Positions 44,511-56,447 of a DNA stretch of 64,000 nt are shown piece after piece. This DNA comes from Larix kaempferi. Lineage: Eukaryota > Streptophyta > Pinopsida > Pinales > Pinaceae. The notes beneath the pieces are model-generated. The model worked only from the letters and a program-made list of their open reading frames with translations, was not told where the DNA came from and made no database searches. The stretch covers positions 10,140,501 through 10,204,500 of the forward strand of contig BSBM01000762.1 in NCBI GenBank assembly GCA_027924585.1. The letters are read 5' to 3'. How positions within the stretch are numbered: the first letter of the stretch is position 1; every line of letters starts with the position of its first letter. Position numbers and translations under genes: made by a program.

Positions 44511-44766
44511 TGTTGATGTATATGTAACTTCGGAATGTATTTCACATATATGTATATTGTATTCCTAGAGATATGTTATTATTACTGTATACGGAAGTGG
44601 TTGTATTCCTATAGAGATGTTATTATTCCTCTATACGGAAGTGTCGTCATTTATATTGTAAGTGTCGTAAATTATACTTGATGGGTTATTAGACCACCTT
44701 TTTGGGGTCGGCCCTGTATAAGTCATGGAGGTCAAAGGGTTATTAGACCACCATATTGGGTGTCGG
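44511..44766 (+). repeat. 3' LTR of copia E4, first part
   Basis: Starts TGTTGATG after the tract taagagggag and is cut at gtcgg by E5. The LTR resumes at 55,651. Confidence 0.92.
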
Positions 44767-45449
44767 TGTTAAATTTTCAGAATTTACTTCAATCTGATCT
44801 AGGATCTTAACTGAGAGAACAACATGTACAGCAAATATACAACATATCAATCATGGACACAATAATGCAAGCACACAAGAGACACAGAGTTTACTTGGGG
44901 AAAACCATAAAGGTGAAAAACCCCAATAACTTCCTTAGAAATAGATAGAGCAATGATACAACCAGAATACAAGAGATAGTCTTCTCCTAGCAGCAGAGCC
45001 TCCTCCTCCACAAGTGCGCCACTCTCCCAAGTGTGAGTGAGAGAATATAATGTGCAAAATGAGAGAGACACACTCTCTATTTATACACTAACTTGACTTG
45101 ACCTTTACTCAACTAGGTCGGCCTCAACTTAACCACTTAACATAATGCTGACTGGGTCGACCCTCACTAGGGTGGTCTAATAACCCTTTGACCCACATGG
45201 CCGACCCTTAATAGGGTGGTCTAATAACCCTTTGAACCACATGACTTATACAGGGCCGAACCCAACAAGGTGGTCTAATAACCCATCAAGTATAAGTTAC
45301 GACACTTACAATATAAATGACGACACTTCCGTATAGAGGAATAATAACATCTCTATAGGAATACAACCACTTCCGTATAGAGGAATAATAGCATCTCTAT
45401 AGGAATACATATATGTGAAATACATTCAGAAGTTACATATACATCAACA
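44767..45449 (-). repeat. 3' LTR of copia E5
   Basis: 683 bp, reverse orientation. TATA lies on the minus strand just beyond an inverted repeat AAATGAGAGAG-acaca-CTCTCTATTT (45,057-45,082, one bulged base). It has the two-copy tatagaggaataat block like E4. Confidence 0.93.
45057..45086 (-). promoter_or_regulatory. E5 LTR TATA box with inverted repeat
   Basis: AGAGAG/CTCTCT stem extended by AAAT/ATTT past a bulge. The right LTR has the same form at 55,253-55,278. The loop (TGTGT on the minus strand) differs from the TGGGAG type of E2-E4. Confidence 0.7.
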
Positions 45450-45690
45450 CTCCCTCTTAACTGGGAAGGTATTTCTCGACACAGGTCTTCTAGCACAAGT
45501 CATCTTCTCTGGATCATCGTCACTGGATTATCATCATCGAGTCATCATCATCATAACTGCTACTGCTATCTCAATCAATCTCTGAATCTACTCATCATAG
45601 GAAGTTCTACATAACTAGTCCTTTTTCATACTAGATGTAGGCCCACCACCTGTAGGTCTTCATCATCACTAGCCAAACTGTGGAATCCTC
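45450..45690 (-). other. E5 polypurine tract and 3' untranslated tail
   Basis: The complement of ttaagagggag lies at 45,450-45,462, followed by the inverted counterpart of the family tail with catcatcatc runs. Confidence 0.8.
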
Positions 45691-46290
45691 AGGACTTATT
45701 ACATGCATCACAAAACCTAGTTGTATCATCCCATGATATTACGAGCACATAGCTCTACCTGTCGGATCTCCCAGGATCACATTACATGTGACCCATCACA
45801 AAACCTGGCTGAAGCATCCCAGGCTATTACAAGCACACATCTCTACCTGTCAGATCTCCCAGGAGCACATTACATGTGATCTCACCACAAAACCTGGCTG
45901 AAGCATCCCAGGCTGTTACGAGCACACAGCTCTACATGTTGGATCTCCCAGGAGTACATTACATGTGGTCTGCCACAAAACCTGGCTAAAGCATCTGAGG
46001 CATTTTTCATCTTGTCCAGAACTCCCAGGAGCAAATTACATGTGGTCATGGCAAAACTTGGCTGAAGCATCTGAGGCCTTTTTCATCCTGTCCAAATCTC
46101 CTAGGAGCAAATTACATGCCATAGGACAAAACCTCGCAAGAGAATATCAGGATGTTATGGGTACACAACTCCGACCTGAAGATCTCCAAGGGCACAAATT
46201 ACATGTCCTCCAAGAGCAATGTCTTGAAAGAGCATCCTAGGTTGTTACGGGTACACAACTTTGACCTATAGGATCTCCTAGACATGCTCA
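45690..46290 (-). repeat. E5 3' untranslated repeat array, class 2
   Basis: Inverted units of 60-75 bp with ctcccaggagcacattacatg, acaaaacctggctgaagcatc and ttacgagcacacagctctacc. Confidence 0.82.
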
Positions 46291-46309
46291 TCTGCACAAC
46301 CTGATCCAT

Positions 46310-46830
46310 AGCCACAAAGTATCATCCTGATACTCACCATACATCATCCTGATGTACACATGATCATCCTGATCATCATCACTGCATCGTCCTTATGCAT
46401 GTCATCTAGAGAATCTCATCATCCACGATCATCCATATCATACAATGCATCCACCTGATGCATACCAAGTATCTAGCTGATTCATATCATCATATACAAT
46501 GTATCTACCTGATACATACATAGATACATGATACACACAATGTATCCGTCAACATACATGATATACCTGATCATACCTGATACATATACAGATACATGGT
46601 CCAAGCATTCAACATGATGCATACATACATAAATGATCCAACTGATCATATCCAGCATCCAACATGATGCGTACATACATAAATGATCCAACTGATCATA
46701 TATAGCATCCAACATGATGCATACATACATATACATATAAATGATCCAACTTATCATATCCAACATCATCCTGATGCATATATAGAGCAGTAACTAGAGC
46801 ATCGTCCTAATGCTCATCATCCAACGCTTA
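46310..46830 (-). repeat. E5 3' untranslated hairpin array, class 1
   Basis: Inverted form of the AGGNN hairpins. On the minus strand, GAGCATT-aggac-GATGCTC and TACATC-aggat-GATGTA occur together with several ATGATC-agttg-GATCAT copies. Confidence 0.85.
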
Positions 46831-46895
46831 CATCCACAGCCATGTGAAGGATCCTCCTTCCAACATGCTTGGAATGACATCTGCAAATGTGTCCA

Positions 46896-48182
46896 TCACT
46901 TCTTCCTCGAAGTGTCAACAATCTGAAGAACACCAAGCCTCTCTTTGAAGTACTCAAACTTCACTGTGGCTAGTGGTTTCATCAGCACATCTGCAATCTA
47001 CTCGTCCGTCGCAATATACAGGAGCTTCACAGCTCCTTTTTGCACCATATCCCTGATATAGTGATATTTGATCTCTATGTGTTTCGACCTGTCAGGAAAC
47101 ACTGGGTTCTCGGATAGATTCACACAACTCTGGTTATCACAAAAGATACCAGTAGCATCCAATGGGAGATCAAATAACTCAGACAGTAGCTTCTGTAGCC
47201 ATACTGCCTCACAACTAGTTGAACAGGATGCAACATACTCTGCCTCAGTTGTACTCAGTGCTACGCAGGACTGCTTCCTGCTGAACCAAGAGATCACAAC
47301 TGATCCCATACTGATGCAACACCCAGATGTGCTCTTCCTATCTGTAGCACTACCAGCCCAATCTGAATCAACATAACCCTGCAAGTTAAACTTTTGATTC
47401 TCTTCATACTTGAGCCCATAATCCACTGTACCCTTCAGGTACCTCAGAACATGCTTTACAGCAACTAGGTGAACACTCCTCGGATCTGTCAGGAACTGGC
47501 TCAATGTGTTCACCGCAAAGCAAATATCTAGTCTGGTGTTCGTTAGGTACATCAAGGACCCAATCATCTGACGATACATAGAGACATCAACTGGCTCAGA
47601 TGAAGCATCACAAGGAAGCTTCAGATTCGATGCCATAGGTGTAGCCATGGCCTTGCAATCCATCACCCCGAACCTCTTCAGGATCTCTACTGCATACTTC
47701 CCTTGTCCAAGGAAGATTCCATTTGCACTCTTCCACACCTCCATGCCAAAAACAAATAGTGCATAATCCCCAAATCCTTCATCTCGAACTCGGTAGCAAG
47801 CTTCCGCTGCGTGTCGGCAATCAATCTATCTTCACCTGTAACAAACAGGTTATCTGCATACAAAAGTAGTATCACTGGATTGCCTTCCTCAACCTTGTAG
47901 TAAAGGTTGGAATCCACTTTACTCTTGGTAAAGCCCAAACTGGATAGAAAGTATTCTATCCTACCAAGTTCTGCACACATATGTGACTACACCATTCAAG
48001 AAGGTTGTCTTGAAATTCATCTGGTGTATCTTCTATTTCATCACTTTAATATTTCTCTATGCTACCATCTGTAGCATGCTTGATCTGATAGTTCCATTTG
48101 GAAGTCACAACAAACTTCCCTTTAGCTCTTGGTACCGCATCCCAAACAGCGTTCTTCATGATCGACGGATCATGGCATTCTT
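46896..48182 (-). pseudogene. Copia E5 RT-RNase H, downstream copy (B)
   Basis: Read leftward from 48,182: an RT start remnant (VWDAVPRAKGKFVVTSKWNYQIK-type), a deletion after SIEKYK, then FLSSLGFTKSKVDSNLYYKVEEGNP. The catalytic box mutated to YADN (LLLYADNLFVTG). The +2 frameshift MHYLFLAW shared with E3 follows, then the RNase H frame (47,744-46,998) with GYVDSDWAG and AEYVASC, a TAG after TDE, and the terminal RLGVLQIVDTSRKK. It cannot reverse transcribe. It is almost identical to copy A. Confidence 0.9.
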
Positions 48183-50750
48183 CCCGTATCCTGGGAACTT
48201 CAATATCTTCAATAGATAATTTTGTTGCTTGAACAAATGTTGTAGCCCTTCTTTTGTAGGTGAAGGTATATGGTCTTTTCTACAAAACAAGTTAAATTGC
48301 ATGATTAGAAACATCTCATAATTTTCAGACAAATTCTTACACATATGGAAATATGTCATACAGTAATGCAATTATCTTAGCCAATGCTTCAATACAACAT
48401 TTATCCATGTTCCATAACTTTCTAGATGCCTTCCAGTCTTTACCAAAACATTGTTAAGAGTTTGCACTACTCCCAACATGTCAGCAAAGAGGTTTCATTC
48501 TAGATAAGTAGCACTGGAATGTTGTACAGTGCCATAGGCCACTTACCCATCACATGCATACTAGTAGTATACTGTTCATTAATGCAATCATTCTAATATG
48601 CACAATACATATCCTAAGTCTAGGAACATGATCATATACATCATTGAACAATTTTATTTAAACAAACAAATATGCAAAAAATGATAATTAAAAATACTTA
48701 TCTTTGTTTGGTTGTTGGGTGGACTCCCTATGAGTCTTTTCTTCCTTGTAGGAGCTATTGAAGTATCTTCTTCTACACCTTTCTGTTGTGGAATGTAGAA
48801 AGATGGTCAACTCCCTTTAAATATCTGCATCCTTGCAGAAACTGCTGAAGTGTGCTCCTTTTCTTTCTTGCAAGAACAACTGGAGTGTGCTCCCTCTTGA
48901 TCTCTGCTTCCTGGATTACCTATCCTTGAACTTACATCCATCCTTAATCACTACGCCTGCTTATTAGTATCATCATTGTGTTATCCTTGAGGTCTCATAC
49001 ATAATCACACATTTATTAGTATAATCTTAATACTATCAAAACACAATAATCTTAAACATGTATAGTCATGATCATTCACAGATAATAAACATTAGTATTC
49101 AAGGTTTCAGGGAAGTCTTCTTTTACTCATGCATATTCTTATTTGATCATAGGACTCTTCTGATTAGTTAAATCATCAATGCATAAACCCATGATAACTC
49201 AAACCTATACCTTCATGATTCTTCTGGTTAGTCATATCATCAATTATGGTAAGAAACATAATATGCATACAACCATGACTATTCAAACCTATGACTTCAT
49301 GAATAATCATTATCAACAACACAACAATATAAGATCCTAACACAAGGTAGGATTCTAGATTGATATAGGAAAAACATACATGGATTAGCATGCTAGCTAG
49401 TTATGTCTCATAGGTTAACCATTGTGCTAGTAATCTACATGTCTCATAGGTTAACCATTGTAGGACCAAGTTATACATACCTCGAAAGTAGATCCTCTAT
49501 GTGATCCATGACAATGGATGAATCTTTGTCTTCATGTCACCATGATCATATGTTCTTGAGGTAGAACATGATTTGTCTTTCTTGGTGTACCTTTTATGTT
49601 AGTGAACAACATAAACCTCATACAACATCACAATGCATTAGTACATTCATAAGTGTCAAAACCTTAATCAATGAATATTTTCTATTAACGTGATACGACA
49701 AGTCTAGTAATTAATCAAGATTGTAATGTAATGATATGAAGACAAACATATGATAAACTTAACCATGAAACATACCTATAAGCCATACCTGTCAAAATTG
49801 CTTGTAATCTTCTTATGGAAGGCCTTAGCCTCATCTCCCTCTGAGACAGGAACTTCTTCACTTATGCAGGTGACCAATCCATCTTCTTTTAGGATTAACC
49901 CAATCCACTTGATTTGCAAGAACTGGACCTGGAGCTGGATTAGGGTTTGTCAAAGAAACCCCAAAAAATCAAACTTTGAATTTCAAACTTCTGAAAGGAT
50001 AGAAATATGCACCTTGATGAGCTGATCAAGTTGGTATATTCAAAATTTGAAAACTGCAAAGTTTCACCCCTCGAAATTGCCTTTTAGATTTCCAGATTCA
50101 CTAGGGAGGACCCCGAATTAGGGTTTGAGTTTCCCTGAGCTTCACCCAACCAAAATATTTGATTCAAATCTCTAAGATTCAATTTTTCTGAGGAGCTTCC
50201 AGCCGTGGTCACAGATTTCCAAAATTCCAATTTTTGTAGAAGCCCTAATTTTCCATCTTTCCGATCAAAGTCCCGAACTGGGGTTTGATCAAGCTCGACC
50301 TTCTGACCAACCAAAAAATCTAATATTGGTCTCTAAATTTCAATTTTGATGAGTAGCATCCAATTGTGGTCTCTGATTACAAAAATTCCAACTTTCTCCG
50401 AAGCCCTAAATTTCAGAAGCCATGAATGAAGGTGCTCAAAAATAATTTTGTTTTGACAGAAGTATGTACCTGGTTGTTTCTGGTGTGACTCCGAAATTTT
50501 CGATCCAAAGGGTCTGAAAAGTTTTCCTGAGATATCCTGACCTGTCATATTTCCATCTCGATAGTTTTGACCTCAATTGGATTCTCTGAGACAGAGTTAT
50601 GCCACGTGTCGCAACGTGACCTGTTTATGGGATAATACAGGAGAGCGAACTTGTATGGCATGCCATGTGTCTCTGGTTCAACTTCAGCCTCCGAACATTT
50701 TTTCTGACATAGCCCGACCTGTTATATTTCCATCTCAATAGGTCTGACCT
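47055..50750 (-). repeat. 3.70-kb direct duplication inside E5, copy B
   Basis: Matches 50,766-54,461 at a constant offset of 3,711 bp with no net length change (both 3,696 bp) and few substitutions. It covers part of the leader, the gag stub, the intervening filler and most of RT/RNase H. Confidence 0.93.
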
Positions 50751-50756
50751 CTATGT

Positions 50757-51893
50757 TTAACTTTGGATATAGTGATATTTGATCTCTATGTGTTTCGACC
50801 TGTCATGAAACACTGGGTTCTCGGATAGATTCACACAACTCTGGTTATCACAAAAGATACCAGTAGCATCCAATGGGAGATCAAATAACTCAGACAGTAG
50901 CTTCTGTAGCCATACTGCCTCACAACTAGTTGAACAGTATGCAACATACTCTGCCTCAGCTGTACTCAGTGCTATGCAGGACTGCTTCCTGCTGAACCAA
51001 GAGATCACAACTGATCCCATACTGATCCAGCACCCAGATGTTCTCTTCCTATCTGCAGCACTACCAGCCCAATCTGAATCAACATAACCCTGCAAGTTAA
51101 ACTTTTGATTCTCTTCATACTTGAGCCCATAATCCACTGTACCCTTCAGGTACCTCAGAACATGCTTTACAACAACCAGGTGAACACTCCTCGGATCTAT
51201 CAGGAACTGGCTCAATGTGTTCACCGCAAAGCAAATATTTGGTCTCGTGTTCGTTAGGTACATCAAGGACCCAATCATCTGACGATACATAGAGACATCA
51301 ACTGGCTCAGATGAAGCATCACAAGGAAGCTTCAGATTCGATGCCATAGGTGTGGCCATGGCCTTGCAATCCATCACCCCGAACCTCTTCAGGATCTCTA
51401 CTGCATACTTCCCTTGTTCAAGGAAGATTCCATTTGCACTCTTCCACACCTCCATGCCAAAAGCAAATAGTGCATAGTCCCCAAATCCTTCATCTCGAAC
51501 TCGGTAGCAAGCTTCCGCTGCGTGTCAGCAATCAATCTATCTTCACCTGTAACAAACAGGTTATCCGCATACAAAAGTAGTATCACTGGATTGCCTTCCT
51601 CAACCTTGTAGTAAAGGTTGGAATCCACTTTACTCTTGGTAAAGCCCAAACTGGATAGAAAGTTGTCTATCCTACCAAGTTCTGCACACATATGTGACTA
51701 CACCATTCAAGAAGGTTGTCTTGAAATTCATCTGGTGTGTCTTCTATTTCATCACTTTTATATTTCTCTATGCTACCATCTGTAGCATGCTTGATCTGAT
51801 AGTTCCATTTGGAAGTCACAACAAACTTCCCTTTAGCTCTTGGTACCGCATCCCAAACAGCGTTCTTCATGATCGACGGATCATGGCATTCTT
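50757..51893 (-). pseudogene. Copia E5 RT-RNase H, upstream copy (A), 3' truncated
   Basis: Same content as copy B, including the deletion after SIEKYK, the YADN box and the MHYL-type frameshift. It lacks the last 40 or so residues of RNase H because the duplication boundary falls inside the gene. Confidence 0.9.
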
Positions 51894-54461
51894 CCCGTAT
51901 CCTGGGAACTTCAATATCTTCAATAGATAATTTTGTTGCTTGAACAAATGTTGTAGCCCTTCTTTTGTAGGTGAAGGTATATGGTCTTTTCTACAAAACA
52001 AGTTAAATTGCATGATTAAAAACATCTCATAATTTTCAGACAAATTCTTACACATATGGAAATATGTCATACAGTAATGCAATTATCTTAGCCAATGCTT
52101 CAATACAACATTTATCCATGTTCCACAACTTTCTACATGCCTTCCAGTCTTTACCAGAACATTGTTAAGAGTTTGCACTACTCCCAACATGTCAGCAAAG
52201 AGGTTTCATTCTAGATAAGTAGCACTGGAATGTTGTACAGTGCCATAGGCCACTTACCCATCACATGCATATTAGTAGTATACTGTTCATTAATGCAATC
52301 ATTCTAATATGCACAATACATATCCTAAGTCTAGGAACATGATCATATACATCATTGAACAATTTTATTTAAACAAACAAATATGCAAGAAATGATAATT
52401 AAAAATACTTATCTTTGTTTGGTTGTTGGGTGGACTCCCTCTGAGTCTTTTCTTCCTTGTAGGAGCTGCTGAAGTATCTTCTTCTACACCTTTCTGTTGT
52501 GGAATGTAGAAAGATGGTCAACTCCCTTTAAATATCTGCATCCTTGCAGAAACTGCTGAAGTGTGATCTTTTGCTTTCTTGCAAGAACAACTGGAGTGTG
52601 CTCCCTCTTGATCTTTGCTTCCTGGATTACCTATCCTTGAACTTACATCCATCCTTAATCACTATGCCTGCTTATTAGTATCATCATTGTGTTATCCTTG
52701 AGGTCTCATACATAATCACACATTTATTAGTATAATCTTAATACTATTAAAACACAATAATCTTAAACATGTATAGTCATGATCATTCACAGATAATAAA
52801 CATTAGTATTCAAGGTTTCAGGGAAGTCTTCTTTTACTCACGCATATTCTTATTTGATCATAGGACTCTTCTGATTAGTTAAATCATCAATGCATAAACC
52901 CATGATAACTCAAACCTATACCTTCATGATTCTTCTGGTTAGTCATATCATCAATTATGGTAAGAAACATAATATGCATACAACCATGACTATTCAAACC
53001 AATGACTTCATGAATAATCATTATCAACAACACAACAATATAAGATCCTAACACAAGTTAGGATTCTAGATTGATATAGGAAATACATACATGGATTAGC
53101 ATGCTAGCTAGTTATGTCTCATAGGTTAACCATTGTGCTAGTAATCTACATGTCTCATAGGTTAACCATTGTAGGACCAAGTTATACATACCTCGAAAGT
53201 AGATCCTCTATGTGATCCATGACAATGGATGAATCTTTGTCTTCATGTCACCATGATCATATGTTCTTGAGGTAGAACATGATTTGTCTTTCTTGGTGTA
53301 CCTTTTATGTTAGTGAACAACATAAACCTCATACAACATCACAATGCATTAGTACATTCATAAGTGTCAAAACCTTAATCAATGAACATCTTCTATTAAC
53401 GTGATACGACAAGTCTACTAATTAATCAAGATTGTAATGTAATGATATGAAGACAAACATATGATAAACTTAACCATGAAACATACCTGTAAGCCATACC
53501 TGTCAAAATTGTTTGTAATCTTCTTATAGAAGGCCTTAGCCTCATCTCTCTCTGAGACAGGAACTTCTTCACTTATTCAGGTGACCAATCCATCTTCTTC
53601 TAGGATTAACCCAATCCACTTGATTTGCAAGAACTGGACCTGGAGCTGGATTAGGGTTTGTCAAAGAAACCCCAAAAATTCAAACTTTTAATTTCAAACT
53701 TCCGAAAGGATAGAAATATGCACCTTGATGAGCTGATCAAGTTGGTATATTAAGAATTTGAAAACTGCAAAGTTTCACCCCTCGAAATTGCCTTTTAGAT
53801 TTCCAGATTCACTACGGATGACCCCGAATTAGGGTTTGAGTTTCCCTGAGCTTCACCCAACCAAAATATTTGATTCAAATCTCTAAGATTCAATTTTTCT
53901 GAGGAGCTTCCAGCCATGGTCACAGATTTCCAAAATTCCAATTTTTGTAGAAGCCCTAATTTTCCATCTTTCCGATCAAAGTCCCGAAGTGGGGTTTGAT
54001 CAAGCTCGACCTTCTGACCAACCAAAAAATCTAATATTGGTCTCTAAATTTCGATTTTGATGAGTAGCATCCAGTTGTGGTCTCCGATTACAAAAATTCC
54101 AACTTTCTCCGAAGCCCTAAATTTCGGAAGCCATAAATGAAGGTGCTCAAAAATAATTTTGTTTTGACAGAAGTATGTACCTGGTTGTTTCTGGTGTAAC
54201 TTCAAAATTTTCGATCCAAAGGGTCTGAAAAGTTTTCCTGAGATAGCCTGACCTGTCATCTTTCCATCTTGATAGTTTTGACCTCAATTGGAATCTCTGA
54301 GACAGAGTTATGCCACGTGTCGCAACGTGACCTGTTTATGGGATAATACAGGAGAGCGAACTTGTATGGCATGCCATGTGTCTCTGGTTCAAATTCGACC
54401 TCCGAACATTTTTTCTGACATATCCCGACCTGTTATATTTCCATCTCAATAGGTCTGACCT
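50766..54461 (-). repeat. 3.70-kb direct duplication inside E5, copy A
   Basis: Upstream copy in the element's own orientation. It is separated from copy B by 15 unmatched bases (50,751-50,765). Its RNase H ends abruptly after the KYHYI block, where copy B's leader begins. Confidence 0.93.
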
Positions 54462-54950
54462 CAATTGGATTCTCTGAGAGAGAGTTATGCCCAGTGTCAC
54501 AATGTGACCTATTTATGGGATAATACATGAGAGCGAACTTGTATGGTGTGCCACGTGTCACTGGTTCAACTTCGACCTCTGACAAAGTTTCCTGAGATAG
54601 TATAGTCTGTGTACTACCTGTCACTTTTTACTAAATTTCATTTGGATCTTTCTAGCCCAAGTTATGACATTTTTCCCAAGGTCACTTGATTTTGACTCAG
54701 ATATGGAAGAGGCAGAAACCCTATATTGTATAGATCATAAATCACAAAGTGCAACGAATTAGAGGTTTTACTTTGGACATAAGGTACATGGGGATCTTAT
54801 CTTCGACCTGTAAAAGTTTCATATACGAAAACTTCGCCCAAACGTATTTATAGAGAAAGTTCTACGATAACTAGTTTTTGTTATATCAAGCCCTAGCATC
54901 ATAAGTGCAACAAGTGTCATACATGCCATATCATGTCTTCTTTCAAGCTA

Positions 54951-54962
54951 GCTCTGATACCA
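54951..54962 (-). promoter_or_regulatory. E5 primer-binding site
   Basis: gctctgatacca is the complement of TGGTATCAGAGC, next to the right (5') LTR. Confidence 0.9.
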
Positions 54963-55645
54963 TGTTAAATTTTCAGAATTTACTTCAATTTGATCTAGGA
55001 TCATAACTAAGAGAACAACATGTATAGCAAATCTATAGCATATCAATCATGGACACAATAATGCAAGCACACAAGAGACACAGAGTTTACTTGGGGAAAA
55101 CTATAAAGGTGAAAAACCCCAATAACTTCCTCAGAGATAGATAGAGCAATGATACAAGTAGAATACAAGAGATAGTATTCTCCTAGCAGCAGAGCCTCCT
55201 CCTCCACAAGTGCGCCACTCTCCCAAGGGTGAGTGAGAGAATAGAATGTGTAAAATGAGAGAGACACACTCTCTATTTAAACACTAACTTGACTTGACCT
55301 TTACTCAACTAGGTCGGCCTCAACTTAACCACTTAACATAATGCTGACTGGGCCGACGCTCACTAGGGTGGTCTAATAACCCTTTGACCCACATGGCCGA
55401 CCCCAAATAGGGTGGTCTAATAACCCTTTGACCCACATGACTTATACAGGGCCGACCCCAACAAGGTGATCTAATAACCCATCAAGTATAAGTTACGACA
55501 CTTACAATATAAATGACGACACTTCCAAATAGAGGAATAATAACATCTCTATAGGAATACAACCACTTCCGTATATAGGAATAATAACATCTCTATAGGA
55601 ATACATATATGTGAAATACATTTCGAAGTTACATATATATCAACA
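54963..55645 (-). repeat. 5' LTR of copia E5
   Basis: 683 bp, the same length as the left LTR but with a number of substitutions, so E5 is older than E3. Confidence 0.93.
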
Positions 55646-55650
55646 GTCAG

Positions 55651-56040
55651 CCCAGTCAGCATTGTGTTATGTGGTTAAGTTAAGGCCGACCTAGTAAAGG
55701 TTATTAGGCAAGTCAAGTCTAGTATAAATAGAGATTGGGAGATCTCTATTTCATCATTCTATTCACTCACTCACACTTTACGGAGTGGCGCACTTGTGGA
55801 GGAGGAGGCTCTGTTGCTAGGAGAAGACTATCTCTTGTATTTTGGTTGTATCATTGCTCTATCTATCTCTGAGGAAGTTATTGGGGTTTTTCACCTTTAT
55901 GGTTTTCCCCAAGTAAACTCTTTGTCTCTTGTGTGCTTGCATTATTGTGTCCATGATTAATATGTTGTAGATATGTTGTACATGTTTTTCTCTCAGTTAA
56001 GATCCTAGATCAGATTGAAGTAAATTCTGAAAATTTAACA
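55651..56040 (+). repeat. 3' LTR of copia E4, second part
   Basis: Continues the E4 LTR from cccagtcagc to TTTAACA, with its own TATA box and inverted repeat (55,723-55,751). It is followed by attat, the right-hand target duplication. Confidence 0.92.
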
Positions 56041-56447
56041 ATTATGAGTGGATTTGAATTGTATGTTATTGTGAAGAGTTCCTTTGTAATATTGCATGCC
56101 AAATGTGGGAGAATAGAGGATGTGTGCATTTTTTTATAAAATGTTTGAAAGGGATGTGGTTTCATGGAAATCAATGATTGTAGGGTATGCACAAAATTTG
56201 GATGGCAATGAATCTCTGCAACTTTGTTGTGAAATGCTATTGGTAGGTGTGGAACTGGATTCAATCACCATAGCAAGTCTTCTCCTGGCATGTACTCTTT
56301 AGTTTCCTTGCAATAGGGTAAGGAAATCCATGATTATACAATCAAGTAGTGAATAGTCTCAGAAGTTGTCGTAGCAAGTGATTTTCTAGCTATGTATGCA
56401 ATGTGGAGGTATTTAGGATACACACTTGATATTTCAAAGAATGTCCC
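56041..56447 (+). pseudogene. PPR pseudogene, piece 3
   Basis: Resumes the PPR frame after E4: IMSGFELYVIVKSSFVILHAKCGRIEDV, then FERDVVSWKSMIVGYAQN, ESLQLCCEML and SITIASLLLAC. These are two PPR units typical of the PLS class. It runs on, more broken, to LDISKNVP at the second insertion. The frame breaks after the ATTTTTTTATAA run. Confidence 0.9.

Larger units (their letters stand above)
44767..55645 (-). mobile_element. Copia E5, inserted in the E4 LTR, with a 3.7-kb internal duplication
   Basis: A complete minus-strand element with two 683-bp LTRs, a polypurine tract next to the left LTR and a primer-binding site next to the right one. Flanks gtcgg (44,762-44,766) and gtcag (55,646-55,650) fit a 5-bp duplication with one change. 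It has gag and RT/RNase H stubs, with the RT region present twice because of a direct duplication. Its RT catalytic box reads YADN in both copies. Confidence 0.92.
38255..56040 (+). mobile_element. Copia E4, with E5 nested in its 3' LTR
   Basis: A plus-strand copia bounded by perfect duplications attat (38,250-38,254 and 56,041-56,045). It has a 5' LTR, primer-binding site, leader with gag stub, broken RT/RNase H, 3' repeats, a polypurine tract and a 3' LTR split by E5. Without E5 it would be about 6.9 kb. It carries no protease or integrase. Confidence 0.92.
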
